Source: Alphaproteobacteria bacterium (GTDB lineage Bacteria > Pseudomonadota > Alphaproteobacteria > Rhizobiales > Xanthobacteraceae). From it: a stretch of DNA of 64,000 nucleotides. Positions 55,800 through 64,000 of the stretch are shown in pieces. The first letter of the stretch is position 1. The number at the start of each line of letters is the position of its first letter. The notes under the pieces were generated by a model. The model made no database searches. It was not told the DNA's origin and was given only the letters and a program-made list of their open reading frames with translations. The position numbers were made by a program, and so were the translations under genes. The stretch spans positions 5,143,162-5,207,161 of the forward strand of contig JBBCGH010000001.1 of the NCBI GenBank assembly GCA_037200445.1, read 5' to 3'.

Positions 55800-56470
55800 T
55801 TGCCGCCGCTCGCGCGACGGCTGACCGCCGAGGCGCTCGGCACGACGTTCCTGCTTACGGCCATCATTGGCTCCGGCATCATAGGCGCAGCGACTCGCAG
55901 GCGGAAATGTCGCTCTCGCGCTGCTCTGCAACACGCTGCCGACCGGCGCCATGCTGGTCGTGCTGATATTGATCTTCGGTCCGGTGTCGGGCGCGCACCT
56001 CAATCCGGCGGTCAGCCCTCGTTGCCGCCTTCCGGCACGACCTGACCTGGCGCGAGATGACGGCCTACAGCGCGGCGCAAGTCTGCGGTGCCCTTGCGGG
56101 AGCGTGGCTCGCGCACGCGATGTTCGAGCTGCCGCTCTGGCAGGTGTCGGCGACGGCACGAAGCGGCTGGGGGCAATGGCTGGCGGAGTTCGTCGCAACT
56201 TTTGGACTGATGCTGACGATCCTTGATGCAGCAGCGTGGCGCGGTTTGCCGCCGCATATGCGGTCGGCCTCTACATCACGGCTGCGTATTGGTTCACCGC
56301 CTCCACGTCCTTCGCCAATCCGGCGGTGACGATCGCGCGGTCATTGTCGGATACTTTTGCCGGGATCGCACCCGCAGGCGTGTTGCATTCGTGGGTGTTC
56401 AGCTGGCGGCGCTGTTGCGGCCTTGATGCTGGCGAGCTCGCTCTGGCCGCAGAGCGTCAGCAGGTCCTGA
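55800..56470 (+). CDS. aqpS: Aquaglyceroporin-type arsenite channel AqpS-like (frameshifted)
   Basis: MIP-family channel of about 220 residues after repair. Pieces: ARRLTAEALGTTFLLTAIIG, MLVVLILIFGPVSGAHLNPAV, MTAYSAAQVCGALAGAWLAH, GWGQWLAEFVATFGLMLTIL, and YITAAYWFTASTSFANPAVT. Both NPA boxes are visible (HLNPAVS, FANPAVT). It begins with TTG overlapping the arsC stop and ends PQSVSRS. In Sinorhizobium AqpS lets arsenite leave down its gradient in place of an ArsB pump; the arsR-arsC-aqpS context suggests the same here. Confidence 0.82.
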
Positions 56471-56502
56471 CACTACACCCCCCGGGGTACCCCGATTATC
56501 CG

Positions 56503-56517
56503 TTGATTATAGGTCAA
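56503..56517. promoter_or_regulatory. FNR/FixK-type box upstream of nap genes, one extra base
   Basis: TTGATTATAGGTCAA. Without one G it reads TTGAT-TATA-GTCAA, 9 of 10 bases of the TTGAT-N4-ATCAA consensus. An extra G is the same kind of error that breaks the surrounding genes. It lies about 80 bp before napE, where anaerobic activation of nap by an FNR/FixK-type protein would be expected. Confidence 0.55.
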
Positions 56518-56596
56518 AGCCGTCGTACCCCGGTGTAGCGTTTCAGGCAGGCGCGGCCCGGAAGCCGTTCTCGAAGCAACCGAATCGGAACAAGCG

Positions 56597-56782
56597 ATGT
56601 CGGCTACCGATGGCGACCAGACGGCGCATTCGCGCCGCCGGCGCATGGAGATCTTCGCGTTTCCTGTTTCTCACGGTGTTCCTGATGCCGGCGCTCGCGG
56701 TTGCGACTGTCGGAACCTACGGGCTCACGGTCTGGATCTACCAGGCGATCAACGGCCGCCCGGGCCCCCGCCGCCGCGCTGA
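56597..56782 (+). CDS. napE: NapE, small membrane subunit of periplasmic nitrate reductase (frameshifted)
   Basis: About 60 residues: MSATDGDQTAHSRRRRMEIF in one frame joins FLFLTVFLMPALAVATVGTY-type single TM in another, then GLTVWIYQAINGRPG. This is the NapE pattern. A GGAG site for napD follows its end. Function in the complex is unclear. First gene of napEDABC. Confidence 0.78.
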   Translation: MSATDGDQTAHSRRRRMEIFAFPVSHGVPDAGARGCDCRNLRAHGLDLPGDQRPPGPPPPR

Positions 56783-56791
56783 GGAGACGCC

Positions 56792-57112
56792 ATGTCGACG
56801 CAGCAGCCGATGCTCGATCGCCGCGCACTCATCTCGGGCCGCATCGTGGATACCGACAGGCTGGTCACGCCGCCGGACGCCGAGATCGCCAGCGTGCTGG
56901 TGCAGGCCCGGCCCGAGCGCCTCACGTCCGTAGAGGCCGCAATTGCGGCGCTCACCGGCTGCGAGATTTACGCGCGCGATCCGAAGGGCAAGCTCGTCGT
57001 CGTGATCGAGGCCGCAACGAGTAGCGCCGTCGGATCGACGCTCAAACACCATTGCGCTGCTGCCGGATGTGCTGTCGGCCGCGCTTGTCTTCCACGCCAC
57101 CGACACCGCTGA
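56792..57112 (+). CDS. napD: NapD, chaperone for NapA signal peptide (3' end uncertain)
   Basis: Ferredoxin-fold chaperone of about 95-105 residues: ALISGRIVDTDRLVTPPDAE, then VLVQARPERLTSVEAAIAAL and GCEIYARDPKGKLVVVIEAA. NapD binds the twin-arginine signal of NapA until its cofactor is in. A shift near 57,045 obscures the end; the repaired tail LLPDVLSAALVFHATDT matches the family. A GAGGAGACGCC site precedes the ATG. Confidence 0.83.
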   Translation: MSTQQPMLDRRALISGRIVDTDRLVTPPDAEIASVLVQARPERLTSVEAAIAALTGCEIYARDPKGKLVVVIEAATSSAVGSTLKHHCAAAGCAVGRACLPRHRHR

Positions 57113-57135
57113 CCAAAATTCGGGAGGATCATGCC

Positions 57136-59639
57136 ATGCCCGATCTGGATCGCCGCCAGGTCCTTAAGCTCGAGGCCGCCGCGATGGCGGCGGCTGCGGG
57201 CGGGATCGCGACCCCCCGCGGCGGCCGCGAACCTGATCACCGATCGCGGAGCGAGCGAGCTCAAATGGGACAAGGCGCCGTGCCGTTTCTGCGGCACCGG
57301 CTGCAGCGTGCTGGGTCGCCACGAAGGACAACCATGTGGTCGCGACCCCACGGCGACATGAAGTCCGAGGTCAACCGCGGCCTCAACTGCGTGAAGGGCT
57401 ATTTCCTCTCCAAGATCATGTACGGCCACGACCGCCTGACGCAGCCGATGCTGCGCAAGACGAACGGCCAGTACGACAGAACGGCGAGTTCACGCCCATC
57501 TCCTGGGACGAGGGCCTTCACCGTGATGGCCGAGAAGTTCAAGGCCGCGCTGAAGGCAAAGGGCCCGACCAGCGTCGGCATGTTCGGCTCGGGCCAGTGG
57601 ACGGTGTGGGAAGGCTACGCGGCCTCCAAGCTGATGAAGGCCGGCTTCCGCTCCAACAACCCTCGACCCCAACGCGCGCCACTGCATGGCCTCCGCCGTG
57701 ATGGGCTTCATGCGCACCTTCGGCATGGACGAGCCGATGGCTGCTACGACGACATCGAGGCGACGGATGCCTTCGTGCTGTGGGGGCTCGAACATGGCCG
57801 AGATGCACCCGATCCTGTGGACGCGCGTGACCGACCGCCGCCTGTCGGCGCCGCATGTGCGCGTCGCGGTGCTGTCCACCTTCGAGCACCGCAGCTGCGA
57901 ACTCGCCGACCTCAGCCTGATCTTCACGCCGCAAACCGATCTCTACATCCTCAACGCCATTGCGAACCACATCATCAAGACCAACCGGGTGAACAAGGAC
58001 TTCGTCGCGCAACACACCGTGTTCAAGCGCGGCCAGACCGACATCGGCTATGGCCTGCGTCCCGAGGATCCGCGGCAGAAATCGGCGGCCGGCGCCGCGA
58101 AGGCCGGCGATTCAACCGACATGACGTTCGAGGATTACGCGAAGTTCGTGTCCGACTACACGATCGAGAAGGCCGCGAAATGTCCGGCGTGCCGGCGAAC
58201 CGCATCGAGGCTCTGGCCGAGCTTTATGCCGATCCGAAGACCAAGGTGGTGAGCTTCTGGACGATGGGCTTCAACCAGCACACCCGCGGCGTATGGGCCA
58301 ACAACCTCGTCTACAACATCCATTTGCTCACCGGGAAAATCTCCGAGCCCGGCAACTCGCCGTTCTCGCTCACCGGCCAGCCTTCCGCCTGCGGCACCGC
58401 CCGCGAGGTCGGCACGTTCTCGCACCGCCTGCCGGCCGACATGCTGGTCGCCAACAAGGCGCATCGCGACATCGCCGAGCGCATCTGAAGCTGCCCGAAG
58501 GGCACCATCCGGCCGTGCCCGGCTATCACGCGGTGCTGCAGAACCGGATGCTCAAGGACGGCAAGCTCAATGCCTACTGGTGCAGGTGAACAACAACATG
58601 CAGGGCGGCGGCGAACTGCAACGAGGAAGGCTATCCGGGCTATCGCAACCCCGAGAATTTCATCGTCGTCTCGGATGCCTACCCGACGGTCACGGCGCTC
58701 GCGGCCGATCTGATCCTGCCCACCGCGATGTGGGTGGAGAAAGAGGGCGCCTACGGCAATGCCGAGCGGCGCACGCATTTCTGGCATCAGCTGGTCGAGG
58801 CGCCCGCGAAAGCCGCTCAGACCTGTGGCAGCTGATGGAGTTCTCCAAGCGCTTCAAGATCGAGGAGGTCTGGCCCGAGGAGTTGCTCGCCAAGAAGCCC
58901 GAATACCGCGGCAAGACGTTGTTCGAGGTGCTCTACCAGAATGGGCAGGTCGACAAGTTTCCGGTCAGCGACATCGCTGAAGGTTACGCCAATCACGAAT
59001 CGAAGGCCTTCGGCTTTTATGTGCAGAAAGGCCTGTTCGAAGAGTATGCGAGCTTCGGGCGCGGTCACGCGCCACGATTCTCGCGCCGTTCGACCGCTAC
59101 CACGAGGAGCGCGGGCTGCGCTGGCCCGTGGTCGACGGGAAGGAAACGCGGTGGCGCTACCGCGAAGGCTCCGACCCCTACGTGAAGCCCAGGCAAGGGC
59201 GTCGAGTTCTACGGCTTCCCCGGACGGCAAGGCGCGCATTTTCGCTTTGCCCTATGAGCCGCCGGCGGAATCGCCGGACAAGGACTTTCCGTTCTGGCTG
59301 GTCACCGGCCGCGTGCTGGAGCACTGGCACTCCGGCACCATGACGCGGCGCGTGCCGGAGCTCTACAAGGCGTTCCCCGACGCGGTCGTGTTCATGCACC
59401 CCGACGACGCCTCGGCGCTGAAGCTGCGGCGCGGCGACGAAGTGAAAGTGGCCTCGCGGCGCGGCTACATCCGCACCCGGGTCGAGACGCGCGGCCGCAA
59501 CAAGATGCCGCGCAACGTCGTGTTCGTGCCCTGGTTCGACGAGGGCGAGCTCATCAACAAGGTGACGCTCGACGCGACCGATCCGATCTCGCTGCAGACC
59601 GACTTCAAGAAGTGCGCGTGCAAGATCGAGAAGGTGTGA
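57136..59639 (+). CDS. napA: Periplasmic nitrate reductase catalytic subunit NapA (a dozen or more frameshifts)
   Basis: Mo-bis-MGD enzyme that reduces nitrate to nitrite in the periplasm, about 830 residues after repair, the normal size. Pieces in order: TAT-type DRRQVLK start; [4Fe-4S] site [10 protein letters not shown] and [40 protein letters not shown]; the Mo ligand Cys ([20 protein letters not shown]); [39 protein letters not shown]; end [16 protein letters not shown] 57136 is chosen over 57131, which is in another frame. The breaks leave every catalytic motif intact, so sequence error is more likely than loss of function. Confidence 0.9.
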
Positions 59640-59643
59640 CGCC

Positions 59644-60111
59644 ATGCGCAGACACATCGCCCTCGCCGTCATCGCTGGCGCCTTCGCGCTCGGCGCGAGC
59701 GGCCTGTTCGCGCAAACCCAATCCGGCCTGCGCGGCGGCGTCCCGATCAATGAGGAAGGGCCGGCACCGCGCATGGCGCCGACCCGCAACACGCTCGAGA
59801 AGGAGGTGCGCAACTATCCGGAGCAGCCGCCGGTCATCTCCGCATGCGATCGACGGCTACCAGATCGATCTCAACGGCAACAAGTGCCTCACCTGCCATG
59901 CCCGCGCGCGCCCGGCGAGAGCCAGGCGCCAATGGTGTCGATCACGCACTTCATGGACCGCGAGGGCCAGTTCCTCGCCTCCATCTCGCCGCGCCGCTTC
60001 TTCTGCACCCAGTGCCACGTGCCGCAGCAGGAGGTGAAGGCGCCGGTCGAGAACGACTTCGTCGATATCGACACGATCCTCAGCCAGACGCAGCCCGGAG
60101 GGCGGCGATGA
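59644..60111 (+). CDS. napB: NapB, dihaem cytochrome c subunit (frameshifted)
   Basis: Periplasmic electron-transfer subunit of about 155 residues: signal peptide MRRHIALAVIAGAFALGASG, then IDGYQIDLNGNKCLTCHAR (first haem, in a shifted frame) and RRFFCTQCHVPQQEVKAP (second haem). It hands electrons from NapC to NapA. Its TGA overlaps the napC ATG (ATGA). The shift near 59,840 and its return near 59,910 fit one added and one removed base. Confidence 0.87.
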   Translation: MRRHIALAVIAGAFALGASGLFAQTQSGLRGGVPINEEGPAPRMAPTRNTLEKEVRNYPEQPPVISACDRRLPDRSQRQQVPHLPCPRAPGESQAPMVSITHFMDREGQFLASISPRRFFCTQCHVPQQEVKAPVENDFVDIDTILSQTQPGGRR

Positions 60112-60795
60112 GTGTCGCCGAGGGCGCGGAACGTCCCTCCTGGTGGCGCAGGCTGCTCGCCTTCGCGTGGGATCTATGGGGCACACTGCGGCGGCCGAGC
60201 TCGGTGTTCGCGCTCGGCGTACTGGTGCTTGCGGGGTTTGTTTGCCGGAATTGTCTTCTGGGGCGCGTTCAACACCGCGCTCGAGCTCACCAACACGGAG
60301 ACGTTTTGCACCTCCTGTCACGAGATGCGCGAAAACGTGTTCGAGGAGCTGAAGACAACGATCCATTACAGCAACCGCTCCGGCGTGCGTGCACACTGCC
60401 CGGACTGTCACGTTCCGCACAACTGGACCGACAAGATCGCCCGCAAGATGCAGGCCTCGAAGGAGGTGTGGGGCAAGATCTTCGGCACCATCGATACGCG
60501 CCGACAAGTTCCTCGATCACCGGCTCGTGCTTGCCTCGCACGAGTGGGCGCGCATGAAGGGCGAACGACTCGCTCGAATGCCGCAACTGCCACTCGGCCG
60601 ACTCGATGGATATCACCCAAGCAATCGCCGCGCGCCGCCGACACCGCACCAGCGGCTGCTGTTCACCGCCAGAAGACCTGCATCGACTGCCACAAGGGCA
60701 TCGCCCACCACCTGCCCGACATGCGCGGCGTGCGGGCTGGCAGTAGCAGCGCACACGCGAACGGGCCGATCAGCCTGCGCAAGCGCCGCACCTGA
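60108..60795 (+). CDS. napC: NapC, tetrahaem quinol dehydrogenase (frameshifted)
   Basis: Membrane-anchored cytochrome c of the NapC/NirT family, about 225 residues after repair. An N-terminal TM ([15 protein letters not shown]) is followed by four haem sites: [37 protein letters not shown], a broken CRNCHS-type site near 60,585, and [15 protein letters not shown]. It takes electrons from quinol and feeds NapB. It is last in the nap operon; napF, napG and napH are absent here. Confidence 0.87.
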
Positions 60796-60847
60796 ATACT
60801 ACCCACCGTCGCCGATCCTGCCTTAGCCTGAGCCGGGGGACGAAGGC

Positions 60848-61791
60848 ATGATCCGCGCACGGACGGGCCGCCGCTGCATTGCCGTTGCGACGTTATGGCT
60901 CGCATCGGCGAGCGACGGCGCCTTGTACGCACAGACAAACGCCGAGACTGTCGGCGGATCGATCAATCTCGGCGCCCGCGGCGCGATCGCGCTCCCGTCA
61001 CCGCCCGCACCCACACCGGACCGTCCGGAAAGCCCGGTCGAGTTCAGCTTTCGCGCCGGCATCGCGTCCGATTATATCTACCGCGGCATCACGCTTTCGG
61101 CCCACGGGCCTGCGGCAGGCGCAGCGATGGAAGCCGCATTCGGCATGTTCTACGCCGGCGCCACTATCGCGAGCGTCACGCTGCCGAGCCAGCCCGCCGC
61201 CGAAATGTCGTTTGCGGGCGGCATTCGTCCCAAGCTGGGCAACGTGCAGTTCGACTTCGGCGTGACCTCCTATGTCTTACCCGAACGAGACGCCCCCGCC
61301 CGGCGTGGCCAAGGGCATCGATTACTGGGGAGGCGATGGCCCGCGCCGACACCACGCTCGGTGGACTGCTGCGCGTTGCCGGCGGCGTTGCCTGGTCGCC
61401 CAACGTCGCCAACACCGGCGCGTGGAGCAAGTATGCGGCGTTCGGCATGGGCTTCGATCTGCCGGCCAAGGTGCTGCCGGCGGAGGTCAGCGCATCGGTC
61501 ACCGGCGGCGCGGGCTACTCCTGGTTCGGCAATCAGTCGGCGGCGTTCGGCGGCTTTCCGTTGCCGGCCTACCTCAACTGGAACGCGGGCATCACGTTCA
61601 CACACAAGAATCTCAGTCTCGACCTGCGTTACTCCGACACGAACCTGTCGAAGGAAGATTGCTTCGTTTCCACCGGCGATCCCAACGCCACGCCGGGCGG
61701 GCAGATCAATCCGCTGACGAACCCGCAGGGCCTCGTCTCGAACTGGTGTGGCGCCACGTTCGTGGCGAAATTTTCGTTCTCGTTGAATTGA
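60848..61791 (+). CDS. TIGR02001/TorF-type outer-membrane porin-like protein (frameshifted)
   Basis: Exported beta-barrel protein of about 310 residues. Signal-peptide region TGRRCIAVATLWLASASDG; then VEFSFRAGIASDYIYRGITL, the hallmark of the family, and from another frame LRVAGGVAWSPNVANTGAWS, LDLRYSDTNLSKEDCFVS and the aromatic end FVAKFSFSLN. A shift near 61,275 and one near 61,330 separate the parts. Function unknown; a passive channel is presumed. Confidence 0.78.
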
Positions 61792-61811
61792 CCGATGGGG
61801 CGAGCCGGCAA

Positions 61812-62475
61812 ATGACGGGTGACCCAGCGCACGAGAAATTGCCGCGCATCCTCGATCCGATGGACCGGATTTCGGAGGTGCTGTTCGGCGTGATCATGGC
61901 GCTCACCTTCACGTTGACGTTCGCGGTCGCGACCGCCGACAACATGGCGGTCCGCACCATGCTGTTCGCCGCGCTCGGGTGCAATCTCGCCTGGGGCATC
62001 ATCGACGGCGGCGTGTACCTGCTCGCGCGTCTCAACCAAACAGGGCCGCGCCACCTTAAGCTGGCGGGCCGTGCGCGATGCGCCGGATGCCGGCACGGCG
62101 CAGCGGGTGATCGCGGGGGCGCTGCCGCCGCTGCTCGCGTCGGTGGTGGAGCCCGGCCAACTCGAAACGATGCGGCAGAAGCTTCATCATTTGCCCGAGC
62201 CTGCGCGTCCAGGACTGACCGCGAGCGACTGGCGCGGCGCGCTCGGACTTTGCCTGCTGTGCTTCGTCTCGACGTTTCCCATCGTCATCCCGTTCCTGTT
62301 CATCGGCGATGCGCGCCTCGCGCTGCGCGTATCGAACGCGGTCGCGATCGCGATGCTGTTCCTGTGCGGATTCTTCTTCGGCCGGCACGCGGGGTTTCGC
62401 CCGCTCACGATGGGTGTCGCGATGGTCGCGCTCGGCTGCGCCATGGTGGGCGTGGCAATCGCGCTTGGCGGCTAG
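61812..62475 (+). CDS. VIT-like membrane protein (one frameshift)
   Basis: About 220 residues with five hydrophobic segments: ILDPMDRISEVLFGVIMALT, MLFAALGCNLAWGIIDGGVY in the first frame, then RVIAGALPPLLASVVEP, ALGLCLLCFVSTFPIVIPFL and VAIAMLFLCGFFFGRHAG in the second. The layout resembles Vit1/CCC1-type metal transporters, but the acidic residues of the metal path are few (only the DP-D-RISE and DGG segments), so transport is uncertain. The join needs one base removed near 62,065. Confidence 0.65.
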
Positions 62476-62585
62476 CCGCGTTGCGGACTATTACACAGAC
62501 GCAATGCTTCGGTGCGCTCCGAGCGCATTGAAAGCCGTGCGCGCGGGTGATGTACTTCGCCCAACAACACCCCGGGAGGCCGCCT

Positions 62586-64000
62586 ATGCTGAACCACACT
62601 CGCCTGGTACTCGCGTTGCTTGCCTCGACCGCGCTCACGCTTCCGGCCGAGGCGCGCATCACGCGGCTCGAGGTCGCGACCGTCGAGCCGGCCTTCGGCG
62701 GACAGGCGTTTGGAACGACTGGCGCCTATGAGCGCCTGCTCGGCAAGGCGTATGGCGAGGTCGATCCGAGGGATACAAGGAACACCATCATCCAGGACAT
62801 CGCGCTCGCGCCCCGCAATGCGCGCGGCATGGTCGAATACACGACCGATGTCGAGATCCTGCGTCCCGCGGATCGCCAGAAGGGCAACGGCATCCTGTTC
62901 GTCAACGCGGTCAACCGCGGCAACAAGCACGGCATCGTCTCGTTCAATGCCGACGTGCCGCAGCGCCCCGGCCGACCTTGGCGACAACAACGCGCTGAAG
63001 AACGCCGGCGACGGCTGGATGATGCGGCAGGGCTACACCATGGTCTGGTTCGGGTGGCAGCCCGACGTGCTCCCCGGCAACAGCCGCGTGACCATGAAGG
63101 TGCCCGCCGCGCGCAACGCCGACGGCTCACCGATCACCGGGCTGGTGCGCGCCGAACTGGTGCTCGGCGCGGCCGCCACCGCGCCTGCGAAGACGCTCAA
63201 CCTGTCAAGCGGCTGGTTCACCGCGATGACGCATGCGAGCTACCCGACGGCGTCGACCGACAACCGAAAAGCCTTCGACGACGGCTTCCTGCCGACGCTC
63301 ACGGTGCGCGCCAAGGAGAACGAGCCGCGCACGCCAATCCCGAACAGCGAATGGAGCTTCGGCGCCTGCACCGATGGCGGCGTGACGCCGAACGAGACGC
63401 AGATCTGCTACCCGGCGGGATTTCAGCCGGGCCGGCTCTACGAGTTGATCTACCGCGCCAAGGATCCGCTGGTGCTGGGTCTCGGCTATGCGGCCGCGCG
63501 CGACGTCGGCTCGTTCCTGAAAAACCGTGAGGCGGATGACAGCGGCACCGCCAATCCGGTCTACCGCGCCGGCAACAAGGCGATCCTGATGGGCACGTCG
63601 CAGAGCGGCCGCTACATCCGCTCTTTCATCCAGCTCGGCTTCAACCAGGACGAGGACGGCCGGCAGGCTTTCGAAGGCGCCTACCCGCACATCGGCGGCG
63701 GCCTGATGCCGCTCAACATTCGCTTCGGTCAGCCGGGGCGCGCGTGGGGCGATCAGATCGATCACCTCTATCCGTCCTACGACTTCCCGTTCACCTATGC
63801 GCGCCAGCGCGATCCCGTCACCGGCCGCGAACAGGGCGTGCTCGATCGCTGCCAGGCGAGCGGCACCTGCCCGCTGATCTTCCATGTCGCGACCGCGCTC
63901 GAGATGTGGGAAGGGCGCCAGTCGCTCGGCCTTACCGATCCGCTCGGCCGGAGTGACGTGGCCGACCCGCCGAACGTGCGCACCTTCATCCAGGCGAGCA
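62586..64000 (+). CDS. Secreted alpha/beta-hydrolase domain protein (partial, one frameshift)
   Basis: Signal peptide MLNHTRLVLALLASTALTLP is followed by ITRLEVATVEPAFGGQAFG. After a shift near 62,975 (one extra C) the frame reads GDGWMMRQGYTMVWFGWQPD, then GTSQSGRYIRSFIQLGFN with a G-x-S-x-S-G nucleophile-elbow-like motif, GAYPHIGGG, and on to the window edge without further breaks. It matches the large alpha/beta-hydrolase-domain family of uncharacterised secreted proteins. The C-terminus is missing. Confidence 0.78.

Noticed and set aside
56597-60795. nap operon as a pseudogene cluster
   Set aside because: Breaks are single-base, motifs are intact, and unrelated neighbouring genes are broken in the same way, so sequence error is the simpler reading.

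Overview
The window reads as chromosomal DNA of a GC-rich alphaproteobacterium, most likely of the order Hyphomicrobiales (Bradyrhizobium/Rhodopseudomonas/Rhodoplanes-like). The reasons are the many ABC and TRAP uptake systems, the rhizobial-type formate dehydrogenase cassette with DUF3305/DUF3306 genes, and the codon use. The species cannot be fixed from sequence alone.

Region by region: (1) 1-8.1 kb: a minus-strand run encoding a LIV-type ABC importer (livG, livF, livK, livH, livM), a GAF-domain protein, and the permease and ATPase of a spermidine/iron-type ABC importer that runs off the left edge. A gamma-glutamyltransferase-family gene is divergent from it. (2) 8.1-24 kb: a molybdenum/tungsten formate dehydrogenase locus. 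It holds the structural genes with a 40-residue membrane protein behind them, a TAT-signal small protein, a TorD-type chaperone fused to a YdaS/Cro-like HTH, and an accessory train (DUF3306, DUF3305, DUF6352-like, DUF6505-like, biotin/lipoate ligase-like) joined by four successive 4-bp overlaps. A polyferredoxin, a WD40-cytochrome c fusion and the tungstate importer tupBCA follow. A near-identical AT-rich dyad lies ahead of the FDH structural operon and ahead of tupBCA. (3) 24-38.2 kb: a catabolic locus with otnK, a CoA-transferase, a MaoC hydratase, a LacI regulator, otnC, an SsuABC-like importer, a TRAP importer with a GMC oxidoreductase, and a MetE-C-like protein. Two copies of a LacI-type operator tie the otn genes to the ABC importer. 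(4) 38.2-42.9 kb: a complete selenocysteine locus, selC (tRNA-Sec), selB, selA and selD. The selB reading frame runs through the whole of selC. (5) 42.9-49.8 kb: a second LIV importer with a fused livM-livG gene, divergent from an acyl-CoA synthetase. (6) 50-64 kb: tRNA-fMet, a CHAD protein, a Bug/TctC protein, a repeat-rich gap, an arsenic cluster (MFS, arsR, arsI, arsC, aqpS), a periplasmic nitrate reductase operon (napEDABC) behind an FNR-like box, a TIGR02001-type porin, a VIT-like membrane protein and a truncated hydrolase-domain gene.

From about 49,146 to about 62,980 almost every gene is broken by single-base shifts, mostly extra bases, whereas the first 49 kb has none. I read this as poorly polished sequence rather than decay, and annotate these genes as broken CDS with reconstructed ends.

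Working together: tungstate uptake, FDH maturation and FDH itself appear to form one physiological unit, with a candidate shared operator and a chaperone-DNA-binding fusion that could link maturation state to transcription. The FDH catalytic subunit has cysteine (TGC) where selenoprotein FDHs have selenocysteine, so the client of the nearby Sec machinery must lie outside the window.
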